Notes: generated by a model not told the origin, from the sequence alone. Shown: positions 43,641-55,029, counted from the first letter of the stretch. The stretch is 64,000 bases of DNA from Larix kaempferi (GCA_027924585.1 BSBM01000436.1:11694501-11758500); one strand, 5' to 3'. Numbers and translations: made by a program.

Positions 43641-46468
43641 TTTCCTACACAACAAGCTTAATTGCATGATTAGAAAACATCTCATAGTTTTCAGAACAAA
43701 TTCTTACACATAAAGAAATATGTCATACAGTCATGCAATTATCTTATCCAATGCTTCAATACAACATTTATACATATCCCGTAACTTTCTAGATGCCTTC
43801 CAATCTCTACCAAACATTGTTAAGAGTGTGCACAACTCCCAACATGTCAGCAAAGAGGTTTCATTCTAGATAAGTAGCAATGGAATGTTGTACAGTGCCA
43901 TAGGTTACTTACCCATGCATATTAGTAGTATATTGTTCATCAATGCAACTATTCTAATATGCATAATACACAACCTAATTCTAGGAACATCAGTATATAC
44001 ATTATTGAACAATATTATTTAAACAATAAAATATGCAAGTAATGACAATTCAAATACTTATCTTTGTTTGTTTGTTGGGTTGACTCCCTCTCAGTCTTTG
44101 CTTCTTTTTTGCAACTCCATTCTTATGTGGATTGTGAGAAGTGGTCAACTCCCTCTGAATATCTGTATCCTTGCAGAAACTACTGAAGTGTGCTCCTTTG
44201 CTTTCTTGCAGGAACATCTGGAGTGTGCTCCCTCTTGATCTTTGCTTCCTAGATTACCTGTCCTTGAACTTATATCCATCCTTAATCACTATGCATGCTT
44301 ATTAGTATCATCATTGTGCTATCCTTGAGGTCTCATACATAATCACACATTTATTAGTATAATCTTAATACTATCAAAACACAATAATCTTAAACATGTA
44401 TATTCATGATCATTCACAGATAATAAACATTAGTATTCAAGGTTTCAGGGAAGTCTTTTTTTACTCATCCATTTTCTTATTTGATCATAGGACTCTTCTG
44501 GTTAGTTGAATCATCAATCAAGATAAGAGATATAATATGCATAAAACCTGTGATTATTCAAACCTATACCTTCATGATTCTTCTGGTTAGTCATATCATC
44601 AATTATGGTAAGAAACATAACCATGATTATTCAAACCTATGACTTCATGAATAATCATTATCAACAACACAACAGTATAAGATCCTAACACAAGGTAGGA
44701 TTCTAGCTTGATATAGGAAAAACATACCTGGATTAGCATGCTAGCTAGTTATGTCTAACATACCCGCATAATGTCTTATGGTTCTCTTCAGTGACTTGTG
44801 CTAGTATCCTACATGTCTCATAAGTTAACCATTGTAGAAACAAGTTATACATACCTCGAAAGTAGATCTTCTATGTGATCCATGACAATGGATGAATCCT
44901 TGTCTTCATGTCACCATGATCATACGTTCTTGAAGTAGAACATGATTTGTCTTTCTTGGTGTACCTTTTATGTTATCAGACAACATAAACCTCATACAAC
45001 ACCATAATGCATTAGTACAATCATAAGTGTCAACACCCTAACCAATGAATATCTTCTATCATGCATTCATAATTTTGTTAAGGTGATACGACAAATCTAA
45101 AATCAAGATTGTACTAACCGTAATAACATGAAAACAAACATACCATAAACTTAATCATGAAAAAATATCGAAACATACCTCGATGAGTCATACCTGTTGA
45201 GATCGCTTGTAATATTCTTATGTAAGGCCTTAGCCTCATCTCCCTCTGAAACAGGAACTTCTTCACTTATGCAGGTGACCAATCCATCTTCTTCTAGGAT
45301 TAACCCAATCCACTTGATTTGCAAGAACTGGACCTGGAGCTGGATATGGGTTTGTCAGAGAAACCCCAAAAATTCAAACTTTGAATTTCAAACTTCCGAA
45401 AGGATAGAAATATGCACCTTGATGAGCTGATCAAGCTGGTATATTCAGAATTTGAAAACTGTAAAGTTTCACTCCTCAATTTTTCCTTTGAAACTTCTGG
45501 ATTCACTGGATGTGACCTTGAACTGGGGTTTGATGAAGCCCACTCTTCTGCCCAATCAAAAGGTTTGATCCAAAGCTCTAAGCTTCTATTTTTCTGAGGA
45601 GCTTCCAGCCGTGGTCACAGATTTCAAAAATTCCCATTTTTACAGAAGCCCTAATTTTCCACTTTTCTGATCAAAGTCCCGAACTAGGGTCTGATCAAGC
45701 CCGGCCTTCTTCCCAACCAAAAATTCTGATCTTGGTCTCTAAATTTCGATTTTGATGAGTAGCATCCAGCTGTGGTCTCCGATTACAAAAATTCCAACTT
45801 TCTCCGAAGCCCTAAATTCCGAAAGCCATGAATGAAGGTACTAAAAAATAATTATGTTTTGACAGAAATATGTACCTGATTGTTTCTAGTGTAACTCTGA
45901 ACTTTTCAATCCATAGGGTCTGAAAAATATTCTTGAGATATCCCGACCTATTATCTTTCCATTCCGATAGGTCTGACCTCAATTGGATTCTCTGAGAGAG
46001 ATTTATGCCAATTGTTGCAACGTGACCTGTTTATGGGATAATACAGGAAAGTGAACTTGTATGGTGTGCCACGTGTCACTGTTTCCACTTCGGCCTCTGA
46101 AAATTTTTCTTGAGATAGTACAGTCTGTGTACTACCTGTCACTTTTTACGAAATTTCATTTGGAGCTTCCTAGCCCAAGTTATGACCTTTTTCCGAAGGT
46201 CACCTGATTTTGACTCAAATCTGGAAGAGGCAGAAACCCTATATTGTACAGATCATAAAACACAAAGTACAATGAATTAGAGGTTTTCCTTTGGACACAA
46301 GGTACATGGAAATTTAATATTCAACCTGTAAAGTTTTCAGATCCGAAACCTTCTCCAAAATGGATTTATAGTGAAAGTGCTACGACGACTGGTTTTTTCT
46401 ATATCAATCCCTAGCATCGTAAGTGCAACAAGTGTCATACATGCCATATCATGCCTTCTTTCAGGCTA
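43641..46468 (-). other. Leader of element B with integrase scrap
   Basis: About 2.8 kb, collinear with the A and G leaders. Around 44085-44180 the minus strand encodes ELTTSHNPHKNGVAKKKQR, matching the end of a Copia integrase core (the usual TTPxTPQQNGVxERKN) with its catalytic Glu replaced. The rest has no protein similarity. Splice-like motifs conserved among A, B and G lie near 44800-44870 and 45190. Confidence 0.6.
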
Positions 46469-46480
46469 GCTCTGATACCA
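46469..46480 (-). other. Primer binding site of element B
   Basis: GCTCTGATACCA on the plus strand is the reverse complement of TGGTATCAGAGC and abuts the 5' LTR. Confidence 0.92.
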
Positions 46481-47126
46481 TGTTAAATTTTCATAATTTA
46501 CTTCAATCTGATCTAGGATCTTAACTGAGAGAACAACATGTACAGCAAATCTACATCATATCATTCATGGACACAATAATGCAAACATAGAAGAGACACC
46601 AAGTTTACTTGGGGAAAACCATAAAGGTGAAAAACCCCAATAACTTCCTCAGAGATAGATAGAGCAATGATACAACCAGAATGCAAGAGATAGTCTTCTC
46701 CTAGCAGAAGATCCTCCTCCTCCACAAGTGCGCCACTCTCCACAGTGTGAGTGAGAGAATAGAATGTGTAAAATGAGAGAGACACACTCTCTATTTATAC
46801 ACTAACTTGACTTGACCTTTACTCAACTAGGTCGGCCTCAACTTAAACACATAACATAATGCTGACTGGGCTGACCCCCACTAGGGTGGTCTAAGAACCC
46901 TTTGACCCACATGGCCGACCCCCAATAGGGTGGTCTAATAACCCTTTGACCCACATGACTTATACAGGGCCGACCCCAACAAGGTGGTCTAATAACCCAT
47001 CAAGTATAAGTTACGACACGTACAATATAAATGAAGACACTTCCGTAAAGAGGAATAATAACATCTCTATAGGAATACAATATACATATATGTGAAATAC
47101 ATTCCGAAGTTACATATACATCAACA
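46481..47126 (-). repeat. 5' LTR of element B
   Basis: It is 646 bp with TG...CA ends on the minus strand. The TATA box TATAAATA is at 46792-46799, followed by the inverted repeat AGAGAG-TGTGT-CTCTCT (46776-46792). It differs from its partner at a modest number of sites. Confidence 0.93.
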
Positions 47127-47131
47127 TTCCC

Positions 47132-47677
47132 ATGCCGGTGAGTGTAAGTGCTGTGTGATGTGAATATGAATTATGCTCTGTGGACGATGACGATGATCTG
47201 AAGAGGATGATGTGACAGTATGGTACACAGGTTTTGCAAAGGCATATGATCAGTCCTGAGATGCTCTTATAGGTTTTGCAGAGGCAGTGTAATCAGTCCT
47301 GGGAGATCTTGCAGGTTTTGCAGAGGCAGTGTAATCATTCCTAAGGTGTACCTACTTGATGGCTTGCTCGTAGAGATGTTGAAGACCTACATGGAGGCTA
47401 TGCCTACATCTAGCATGAAAAAGGGATGGCTCTGTATGGCTCTGTAGATGATGAAGACCTGCAGGTGGTGGGCCTACATCCAGTATGAAAAAGGACTGGC
47501 TTTGTAGAACTTCCTATGACGAGTAGATTGGAGATTGATTGAGATAGCAGCAGTAGTGACGATGACAATGATTCAATGATGATGATTTGATGACGATGAT
47601 CTAGTGATGATGATCCAGAGAAGAAAACTTGTGCTAGCAGATCTATGTCGAGAAATACCTTCCTAGTTAAGTGGGAG
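47132..47677 (+). other. 3' tail of element A after B
   Basis: It completes the interrupted minisatellite unit (ATGCCGGTGAGTGTAAGTGC), then has repeats of GTTTTGCAGAGGCAGTGTAATC and GATGATGA-rich DNA. It ends with the purine tract AGTGGGAG before the LTR. No coding sequence. Confidence 0.75.
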
Positions 47678-48288
47678 TGTTGATGTAATTGTAACTTTAG
47701 AATGTATTTCACATATATGTATATTGTATTCCTATAGAGATGTTATTATTCCTCTATACGGAAGTGTCGACATTTATATTGTAGGTGTTGTAACTTATAC
47801 TTGATGGGTTATTAGACCACCTTGGTGGGGTCGGCCCTATATAAGTCATGTGGGTCAAAGGGTTATTAGACCACCCTATTGGGGGTCGGCCCCATCAGCA
47901 TTATGTTATGTGGTTAAGTTAAGGACGACCTAGTAAAGGTTAGGCAAGTCAAGTCAAGTATAAATAGAGTGTGGAAGGCACTCTATTTGATCATTCACTT
48001 TCTCTCATATACTCTCATTGGAGAGTGGCGCACTTGTGGAGGAGGAGAAGCTAATGCTAGGAGAAGACTATCTCTTATGCTTGGGTTGTATCTTTTCTCT
48101 ATCTATCTTTGAGGAAGTTGTACGGTTTTTCACCTTTATGGTTTTCCCCAATGAAACTCTGTGTGTCTATTGTCTCTTGTGTGCTTGCATTATTATGTCC
48201 ATGATTGATATGTTGTAGATATGATATACATGTTGTTCTCTCAGTTAAGATCCTAGATTAGATTGAAGTAAATTCTGAAAAACTAACA
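47678..48288 (+). repeat. 3' LTR of element A
   Basis: It is 611 bp and runs from TGTTGATGTAATTGTAAC to GAAAAACTAACA. The TATA box is at 47959-47966. The inverted repeat next to it has one G-T position (ATAGAGTGT and GCACTCTAT). Confidence 0.93.
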
Positions 48289-48293
48289 ACCAG

Positions 48294-48620
48294 GGGGAGG
48301 TGCGACGACGGGATGTAATTGGGACTTTAGAGTCCTTGCGAGTTACCTTCGACCGGCTACTGGTTGGGGTCTCCGACGAGGGGTGGCGGGAGCTTGATCG
48401 GGAGGTGGTCGAGGCCTGTCATGAGGCTCCACGGGAGTGGTAGGTGATTCTGATTCGGGTGGTAGTATTGGCCGAGGAGAGGAGGGCTCAAGATCGACAG
48501 GGGGATGAGGAGGAGCCAGAGGAGGATCCGGAGGAGGAGCGAGGAGAGGATGAGTCCGCAGCAGAGGTGGCTGCAATGGAGAGTGATGATGGTTCGGATG
48601 GGGGATATGACTCTCATTAA
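48294..48620 (+). pseudogene. PMD gene carried antisense by element F, 3' part of exon 2
   Basis: It resumes directly after A and one copy of its target duplication, in frame with exon 2 (9807-9878 is exactly 24 codons). It reads GEVRRRDVIGTLESLRVTFD, VGVSDEGWRELDREVVEACH, a TAG at 48441, then in the same frame an acidic tail (GDEEEPEEDPEEERGEDESA, DDGSDGGYDSH) ending TAA 48618-48620. The continuity of frame across 38 kb shows the gene was one unit before A arrived. The acidic end is antisense to F. Confidence 0.8.
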
Positions 48621-48991
48621 GGAGTGCTGGGGACTCCCCCCGATGCGTATGGGAATTCAGGATTTTTTGTATATACGACATGTATTTTATAACAGGGATG
48701 CTGTTGAGGCTCCTCGATATATATTTTTTGTATATCTGAGTGCTGGGACACTCATGACATTTATATGACGATGATATATTTATATAGATATTCACATGGA
48801 TTCATTTTTGCGGTGATTATTTTTGTATGCACGTGGATGTGCCTATATTGTTTTGTGTTGTTTATTGCACGTAGATGCAAATGATTTGTTATAATAGGCA
48901 CGTGGATGCCCTTTGTTGTAGACGTAGTCTTTTTGGGATTTTTTAATGTTTTTGATGTGTTGATATGTGTTGATTATGCATGATGGATGAT
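48621..48991. other. Spacer between PMD and second RNase H in element F
   Basis: Noncoding, with a thrice-repeated GCACGTGGATG or GCACGTAGATG motif (about 48829, 48868, 48898). The PMD gene and the second RNase H converge on this spacer, so it should hold both 3' ends. Confidence 0.5.
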
Positions 48992-49420
48992 TTACATGGT
49001 GTGATTGATATGCCAGTCGAGGATGTTGTCAGCCATTTGATCTACGACACTATTTTGAGCTCTTGGGACATGAGTGAATGTTATGGATTCAAACTGTCAT
49101 CTTAGATGTTTTGTGCGCAGGAAATTTCTAAAGAGGCAAGGATCACGCACTTGGTAGTAGTTGTTGAGTTGGGAGACAAGCAACTGGGAGTCAAGGAACA
49201 CATGAAGGTGACGTATACCCATCTGAAGGGCAGCAGTCGAGAGACCGGTCACAGCATCGTACTCAGCCTGGTTATTTGTAGCAGTGCCTATGCACATTCC
49301 GTCAAGGTGAATCAACTCATGTGAAGGGGAATATAAGACCCAAGCTGCAGAGGCCAAGTTTGGATACCAACAGCTTGCTCCATCGCCAAAGCCAATGCAA
49401 TAAGGTGGAAGATGGTCCAT
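48992..49420 (-). pseudogene. Second RNase H (archaeal-type look) placed after integrase in element F
   Basis: The frame from 49420 has GFGDGASCWYPNLASAAWVL, ATNNQAEYDAVTGLS, RHLHVFLDSQLLVSQLNNYY, one stop at about 49097, then ITFTHVPRAQNSVVDQMADN, ending TAA at 48992. Acidic residues D (GDGAS), E (AEYD), D (LDSQ) and D (VVDQ) are all present. It corresponds to the E copy in order, position and sequence. It lies about 110 bp after the integrase end. Confidence 0.85.
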
Positions 49421-49534
49421 CTATTGTCATGCAGGAAAATGACGAATGTAAGGTTGCAGGAAAAAAGTGGAAAAAAAAAGAAATCAAACTGTACACTACG
49501 GACCCGTGGGTCCGCCAGATTGTTAAGGATAAAA

Positions 49535-50549
49535 GCGTTTAAGATACAACCCGTTACGGGGGTTGCGCAAGGGGTGGCCTTTTGAGTCAGTTAGAATATA
49601 TGCCCCATGTTCAAGGTAGGTATGCAATATGTAAGGGACTTTCCACATGGATTCGAACTTTTCTTTTTCCTGAATCCTCGTGGGTGGACATGTTTTTCAT
49701 AACCAGCTTTGGAGCGGCTCTTGGCAGCCTCAATGGTTTGGAGGGTTGCGTGACAGTCTTCATCGACTTTTTCTAATAACAACAGACGTTGCTCAAGTGG
49801 GGAGGTGTCTAGGAGAAGCTCAATGGAGATGTGTAAGGCAGGTATCTGACACTCGATGGGGAGGACAGATTCGACACTGTGAACAAAGTGAAAAGGGGTG
49901 AAACCGGTGGCGGTCTTAGTTGATGTACGGTAATCCCATAATGTGGGGAAAAGCATGTGATGCCAATTGGACTTATGTCGGTCAATAGTGCATTGGAGGA
50001 TTGTTTTCAAAATTTTGTTAATGGCCTCAACTTGCCCGTTCCCTTGGGGGTAGTAAGCAGAGGCATACTGATGTTTGAACTTAAGGAGATTTGACAACTC
50101 ACACCAAATGGCATCTTCAAAATGTGAACCATGGTCCGAGACAAGCTGTTTTGGGACCCTGAATCGTGTAATGACATGGTTAAAGAAGAAATGGGCAGCA
50201 GTGTCGACTTTACAATTGAAGGTAGGCATGGCTTCAACCCATTCGGTGAAGCAGTCGATGGCGACAATGATGTACCTATGGTCGTTTGCCGATGAGGGTT
50301 TACATTCCATGAAGTCGATGGCCCATTTGCAAAAAGGGCCAACGGTGACGACTGGGTGGAGTGGGGCGGGTGGTGTCCAGGCCTTAGGGGCAAATAGTTG
50401 GCAATTATGGCAATGCCTAACTGCTGTGCTGTAGTTGGAAAATAGTGTGGGCTAGAAGTATTTGGCACAGATGACCTTCTAGGCATTGGCCATCCATGAG
50501 AAATGTCCACCGCAGGCGCTGCTATGACAGTCGTTGAGGACTTGTTTGG
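49535..50549 (-). pseudogene. Integrase of element F
   Basis: The zinc-binding region has CHSSACGGHFSWMANA and RHCHNCQLFAPKAWTP, so HHCC is intact. The core has WAIDFMECKPSSANDHRYII, VSDHGSHFEDA and GNGQVEAINKILK, with D, D and E present. Then GFTPFHFVHSVESVLPIECQ, LEQRLLLLEKVDEDCHATLQ and, after frame changes near 49640, LEHGAYILTQ-like coding to about 49535. The catalytic core from 50310 to 49600 is one long frame. Upstream frame changes break it. Confidence 0.92.
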
Positions 50550-52110
50550 CTTCCTCTCGTGTGAGGCAACGACGGAGGATAGTATCAACCCCTCGTCGGT
50601 AAAGGACATCGCCCAAGAGGAGATACTGAGAGGCGTGACGGATATGCAACATCCATCGCGGTCTATGTCTGGTCGAAACTTCTGCATGCGAAGGTATAGC
50701 AGAATATCACCATACCATGGGTCGTCTGACGAGATAATAAACAAATGGTCATCAGGTAATTCAGTGGTGATTGACGATGATAGAAAAAGAGATGGTAGGT
50801 AGGTTATGAGCTGGGCAAGCACGAGGTATTTAGTACTCTTAGGGGTTGTGAAAGTCAGGTCATATTCTTGGAGGATAATTACCCATTTAGCGACACGACC
50901 TTGCAGAAGTCACCGGTTCAAGAGGTAGACCATGGGGTTGGAGTTGGTGACAACTGCAGTATGACTGAGTAAAATGTAATGTCACAATTTTTGTATGGAA
51001 AAGGCAACGGCAAGGGCCATTCTTTCTTCATATGGGTAACGTAGGGGTGGTCCAGACAAGGTTTGGCTGACGTGATAAATGACATGCTCCTGGCGAGCAG
51101 TGTCTTCTTGAACAAGGACCCCTGACATGGCGTGGTCAGATGCCGAGACGTAAAGGATGAAGTCCTGAGAGAAATCTGGAGGGGAGATCAAAGGGGCTTG
51201 TGTGAGAGCTTTTTTAAGGGCTTCAAATGCAGCTTGCACCTGGTTGTCCCAAACAAAGGGTATGTGAGTACGAAGCAGATGTAAGAAACCATGAACTATG
51301 GTGGCATAATCAAGAACGAAGCGGTGGAGGAAATTAGATTTCCCCTGTAAGCTCTGTAGCTACCAGAGCATCCGTGGTGCAGGAAGGTCTAATATGGCTT
51401 GAACTTTGAGGGGGTCGATAGCGATTCCTTTGTGGGAAACAATGAAACCTAACAACCGGCCTGCCGGAACACAAAAGACACACTTGAGTGGGTTCAAGCG
51501 GATCTAATACTTGCGACAACGCAGAAAAACTTGTCGGAGGTCGTTAAGGTGGTTGGATTGTTTCTTGGAACATGCGGTGAGATCGTCAAGATAAACTAAT
51601 AGGATATGAACCAAGTCGTGAAAACAATAGGTCATGGCTCGCTGGAAGGTGGCCCCAACATTTTTAAGGCCGAACGGCATGACCCGATAGGCAAAGGTGC
51701 CCCATGGGGTGGTGAAGGTAGTCTTGTATTGATATTCTTTGCGGATCTGAATCTGGTTGTACCCAGAGGACCCGTCCATGAAGGATAGGACTTCGTGCCC
51801 CGCACAGGCATCGATGAGCTGGTCAATAAATGGCATTGGGAAGTTGTCTTTGGGACATGCTTGGTTTAAATCACGGAAGTCAGTACATACCTTGATGGTG
51901 CCTTATTTTTTGTTAACAGGGACGGGGTTAGAAACCCAAGTGGTGTCTGCGATGGGGTAAATGAAACCTGCTGCACGAAGTTTTTCAATCTCTGCTTTAA
52001 CAGCGGGGAGCTTTGATGGGTGAATGGTGCGTTGTTTTTGGCGAACGGGGGGCACATCTAGCCACATGTCGATGTGTTGCTCTATGATAGTGGGGTCAAG
52101 ACCAGGAATT
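50550..52110 (-). pseudogene. Reverse transcriptase and gypsy-type RNase H of element F
   Basis: RT from about 52080: MWLDVPPVRQKQRTIHPSKL, KAEIEKLRAAGFIYPIADTT, stop near 51905, VCTDFRDLNQACPKD, PFIDQLIDACAGHEVLSFMD, FGLKNVGATFQRAMTYCFHD and LVYLDDLTACS with the YLDD active site. Then KCVFCVPAGRLLGFIVSHKG and RNase H with QDFILYVSASDHAMSGVLVQ, where the first catalytic Asp is replaced by Ser, as E has Ala. The linker DPWYGDILLYLRMQKFRPDI leads to integrase. Several stops are present. Confidence 0.92.
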
Positions 52111-52791
52111 TTGGTATAGGACCAGGAAAAGACATCGCGGAATTCCTGAAAAAAGTTTTTTGTACTCTCCGATCTCGTACTCGGTGCAGGAGGATCCCAA
52201 AGTAATGAGTTCAGGGGCGCTGCCTAGGGCAGAGATATTGATGTGGATCGTGGGTGAGATGTTGGCCATGTTACCATCTTCGAAGGCATCAAGAGAAGGA
52301 ATGGGCTCTTTAAACAAGTCTATCTTGGTGGGGAGGGAATCTTTGGACTCAACTGAAAATTGGGTGGTTGTGGTGGGGGAGGACTCCTCCGGGAGGAAAT
52401 AGGAACGATGGTGCATATCCTCCCAGGGGTAATCAGGGGTGATGAGAGCCTCAAGAATCTCCTCATCATTGTGGAAACTTTTTGTCGTCAAATCGGTTGG
52501 CAAGGGAACACTAGTAGTAGAGATCATATAAATGGTATTGATCTCTCCTGTTGACGGAGATGCTGGGGGATTGATCTCTTCAATGGTGAGAGGGGATGTC
52601 TTGAGGTCTACGTTATTCATCTTGTAGAGATTGGCTCTGTAATATGGGAGATCAGGGGAGTGATGTGAGCAATGGCCGTAAATACCGCATATTGCACAAG
52701 GGTGATTGGTACGCAATGATTTATCGCGAGGCTTGGGGGTATGGCCGAGTTGGATAACCGAGATGTTGGGGTCGTCATCAAGCATTTGCAT
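52096..52791 (-). pseudogene. Pre-RT linker of element F with a zinc knuckle
   Basis: An open frame with TNHPCAICGIYGHCSHHSPDL near its start: a CxxC-x4-H knuckle whose last Cys is now Ser. The remainder is acidic and Ser/Thr-rich with DYPWEDMHHRSYF, ISALGSAPELITLGS and a link to RT. E has the matching EPPWGDFHHQSSF part but no knuckle here. Its role is unknown, perhaps nucleic-acid binding within Pol. Confidence 0.75.
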
Positions 52792-52812
52792 GTGCTCTTG
52801 TAATGCGGGTAA

Positions 52813-53886
52813 TTATGGACATTGATGGGTAGCATGGCCCAACTCATCACACAAAGAGCATTTGGGAGAAGCACGAAATGGTGGAGGATTCTTAGTGGCT
52901 TTAGGCACGGGTGGAGCAGTGTAAGGTTGTGGGGATCTACCCCTAGTGTATTTGGAAAGACAAGGTGGGTTGGTAGAGGAGGAAGGAGTGGTGACACCGG
53001 GAGGTGGCCGACTAGCAATGGTGATAGGTTGCACTGGCTGTAAGATGACATTGGGTGTCGAAGGGGAAATGGGAGGTGTGATGTACCATACAGGTAGTCC
53101 TAAAGTTAACCCCAAGAGGTTTAGTGTGGCCATCACCGGAGTGCTTACTACTCCCGAAGGGGGAACTAGGAAGGGAATTGTATGGATAGGTGTGGTGCCG
53201 ACATGACTGGGTACCAATGGTGGTTGGGGTAGCAAGGGTGGTTGATGGTTGGGTGTTTGTGTAATGTGGGAGAGGGTACATAAGTCAGATATTTCAGTTG
53301 CTGGTGATGGGGGTGGAATGGATTGGAATGTGGAATTCATCGACGTATCTAAGTAGACTCCAGGTCCAACTGAGGAAACCAACAAGGTATATGCACCATG
53401 AACAGGTTTTTCAACCATGGGAAGAACATTTTCGGGTGTAGCGGGGGCATTGGGATCGTAATAGGTGAGTTGATCAATCTTGACCACTCGTACTTCATGG
53501 GGGAATGGCATGGTACGAAAAATGGATGAGGCAACTGCCCACATGGCGTACATGTAACTGCGGCCAAGTAAGAGGTTATAATCAAGTTTGGCATTGATGA
53601 CCTCTATGTTTATAAGCACTATTTTACCATCCAATTGGATGGGTACATTAGCTAAGAGACCTTGGGGTTGAGCCAAACGGCCGTCGTAGGCTCGCAACGC
53701 AGTGGTGGACAGCTGGAGAGTAGGAGCTCCCAACTTCTGCCAAATGAATGTGGACATAACACATGTAGAGGCACCCTCATCGATGATGCACCGATGGATT
53801 ACACGATTCCAAATGGATACACAAACTTGGAATGCTAATGTGGAAGGCAGGCGTGGTTTAGATTGGTCCAAATCAAAGGCCATCAT
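52813..53886 (-). pseudogene. Protease of element F followed by a Pro-rich arm and zinc knuckle
   Basis: The 357-codon frame starts with the protease (DLDQSKPRLPSTLAFQVCVS, CIIDEGASTCVMSTFIWQKL, ALRAYDGRLAQPQGLLANVP, LDYNLLLGRSYMYAMWAVAS, FPHEVRVVKIDQLTYYDP). About 200 residues rich in Pro, Thr and Ser follow, ending in KCSLCDELGHATHQCP, a complete CxxC-x4-H-x4-C knuckle. A zinc knuckle placed after protease is unusual; it normally ends Gag. E lacks this arm. The DEGAS active site matches E. Confidence 0.88.
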
Positions 53887-53937
53887 TCATGAATCAGTCG
53901 GGTCGATAGCACCAATGGCTGATAACAGAGTCTTACG

Positions 53938-54380
53938 CTATGTAGGGACGTTTTTTAAGACCTCTAACGCAGACATGGCTGTGGGGGACTGAGCTAAGTC
54001 ATCCACAATGTTGTAATTAGATGCAGCACGAGCATTGGGGTTATTGTTGATGCAGCGAAGTGGGAAGCAAGGGGCTTTTGGGGCTCCATCTAATGGGGCC
54101 AAAAGTATGCGTAATGGTTGATCGATGGGAAGAGCGTTGGTGGTTTTGTTGGTGGGAGGGGCTTCAGAGGTGGAGCCGTATTGGTTCCGACGGGTTTGAA
54201 GGTTGACATCGACGGATGACATCATTAACAAGTGATGGGTTCCTGAGTCTAAAGTGGGGTGGGTAGGTGCAGCATATGTGACTTGTTGTTGTGGTGGAGC
54301 AGTTCCTTGAGGGGGAGCTAACGGTTGAGTGTTCACCACTCCTTGGGTTGTTAAAGGGTTCTGCAACACCAAGGGTTGAG
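53938..54380 (-). pseudogene. gag C-terminal region of element F, left of G
   Basis: A Pro/Gln/Thr-rich frame followed by NPNARAASNYNIVDDLAQSP and TAMSALEVLKNVPT. The last part is nearly the same as in E (NPNARAA-stop-NYNIVEDLGQAP, AMSTLEVLQHCPT) and leads to protease. G interrupts gag at 54386. Confidence 0.85.
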
Positions 54381-54385
54381 TTTGA

Positions 54386-55029
54386 TGTTAAATTTTTAGA
54401 ATTTACTTCAATCTGATCTAGGATCTTAACTGAGAGAACAACATGTACAGCAAATCTACAGCATATCAATCATGGACAAAATAATGCAAGCACACAAGAG
54501 ACACAGAGTTTACTTGGGGAAAACCATAAAGGTGAAAAACCCCAATAACTTTCTCGGAGATAGATAGAGCAATGATACAACCAGAATACAAGAGATAGCC
54601 TTCTCCTAGCAACAGAGCCTCCTCCTCCATAAGTGCGCCACTCTCCCAAGTGTGTGTGAGAGAATAGAATGTGTAAAATGAGAGAGACACACTCTCTATT
54701 TATACACTAACTTGACTTGACCTTTACTCAACTAGGTCGGCCTCAACTTAACCACTTAACATAATGCTGACTGGGCCGACCCCCACTAGGGTGGTCTAAT
54801 AACCCTTTGACCCACATGGATGACCCCCAAGGGTGGTGTAATAACCATTTGACCCACATGACTTATACAAGGCCGACCCCAACAAGGTGGTCTAATAACC
54901 CATCAAGTATAAGTTACGACACTTACAATATAAATGACGACACTTCCGTATAGAGGAATAATAACATCTCTATAGGAATACAATATACATATATGTGAAA
55001 TACATTCCAAAGTTACATATACATCAACA
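54386..55029 (-). repeat. 3' LTR of element G
   Basis: It is 644 bp with TG...CA ends on the minus strand. It matches the B LTRs closely. The family purine tract follows on the plus strand as CTCCCTCTTAACTAGG. Confidence 0.93.

Larger units (their letters stand above)
40185..47126 (-). mobile_element. Element B: non-autonomous Copia retrotransposon in the tail of A
   Basis: It is 6.9 kb on the minus strand. The 3' LTR is 40185-40825 and the 5' LTR 46481-47126. The target duplication TTCCC is perfect (40180-40184 and 47127-47131). The primer site is at 46469-46480. The inside holds a long leader, an integrase scrap, a deleted RT, RNase H and repetitive tail. Gag and protease are absent. It is the same family as A and G. 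Confidence 0.95.
9879..48288 (+). mobile_element. Element A: non-autonomous Copia-derived retrotransposon, split by C, D and B
   Basis: A has LTRs at 9879-10492 and 47678-48288 and a methionine-tRNA-type primer site directly after the first LTR. Flanking 5-mers are ACCGG (9874-9878) and ACCAG (48289-48293), four of five identical, consistent with a mutated target duplication. Its own sequence, with C, D and B removed, is about 6.4 kb: leader 10505-12033 and 16387-17461, RT scrap 17462-17790, satellite-like tail 17880-18312, RNase H 18317-18806 plus 39484-39689, minisatellite 39725-40184, and tail 47132-47677. No gag or protease was found. It inserted into the second exon of the PMD gene of F. 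Confidence 0.9.

Noticed and set aside
48343-48795. Pro-rich minus-strand frames opposite the PMD acidic tail
   Set aside because: Proline-rich translation is what the reverse strand of a GAG/GAA-rich acidic tail gives; the PMD frame is better supported.
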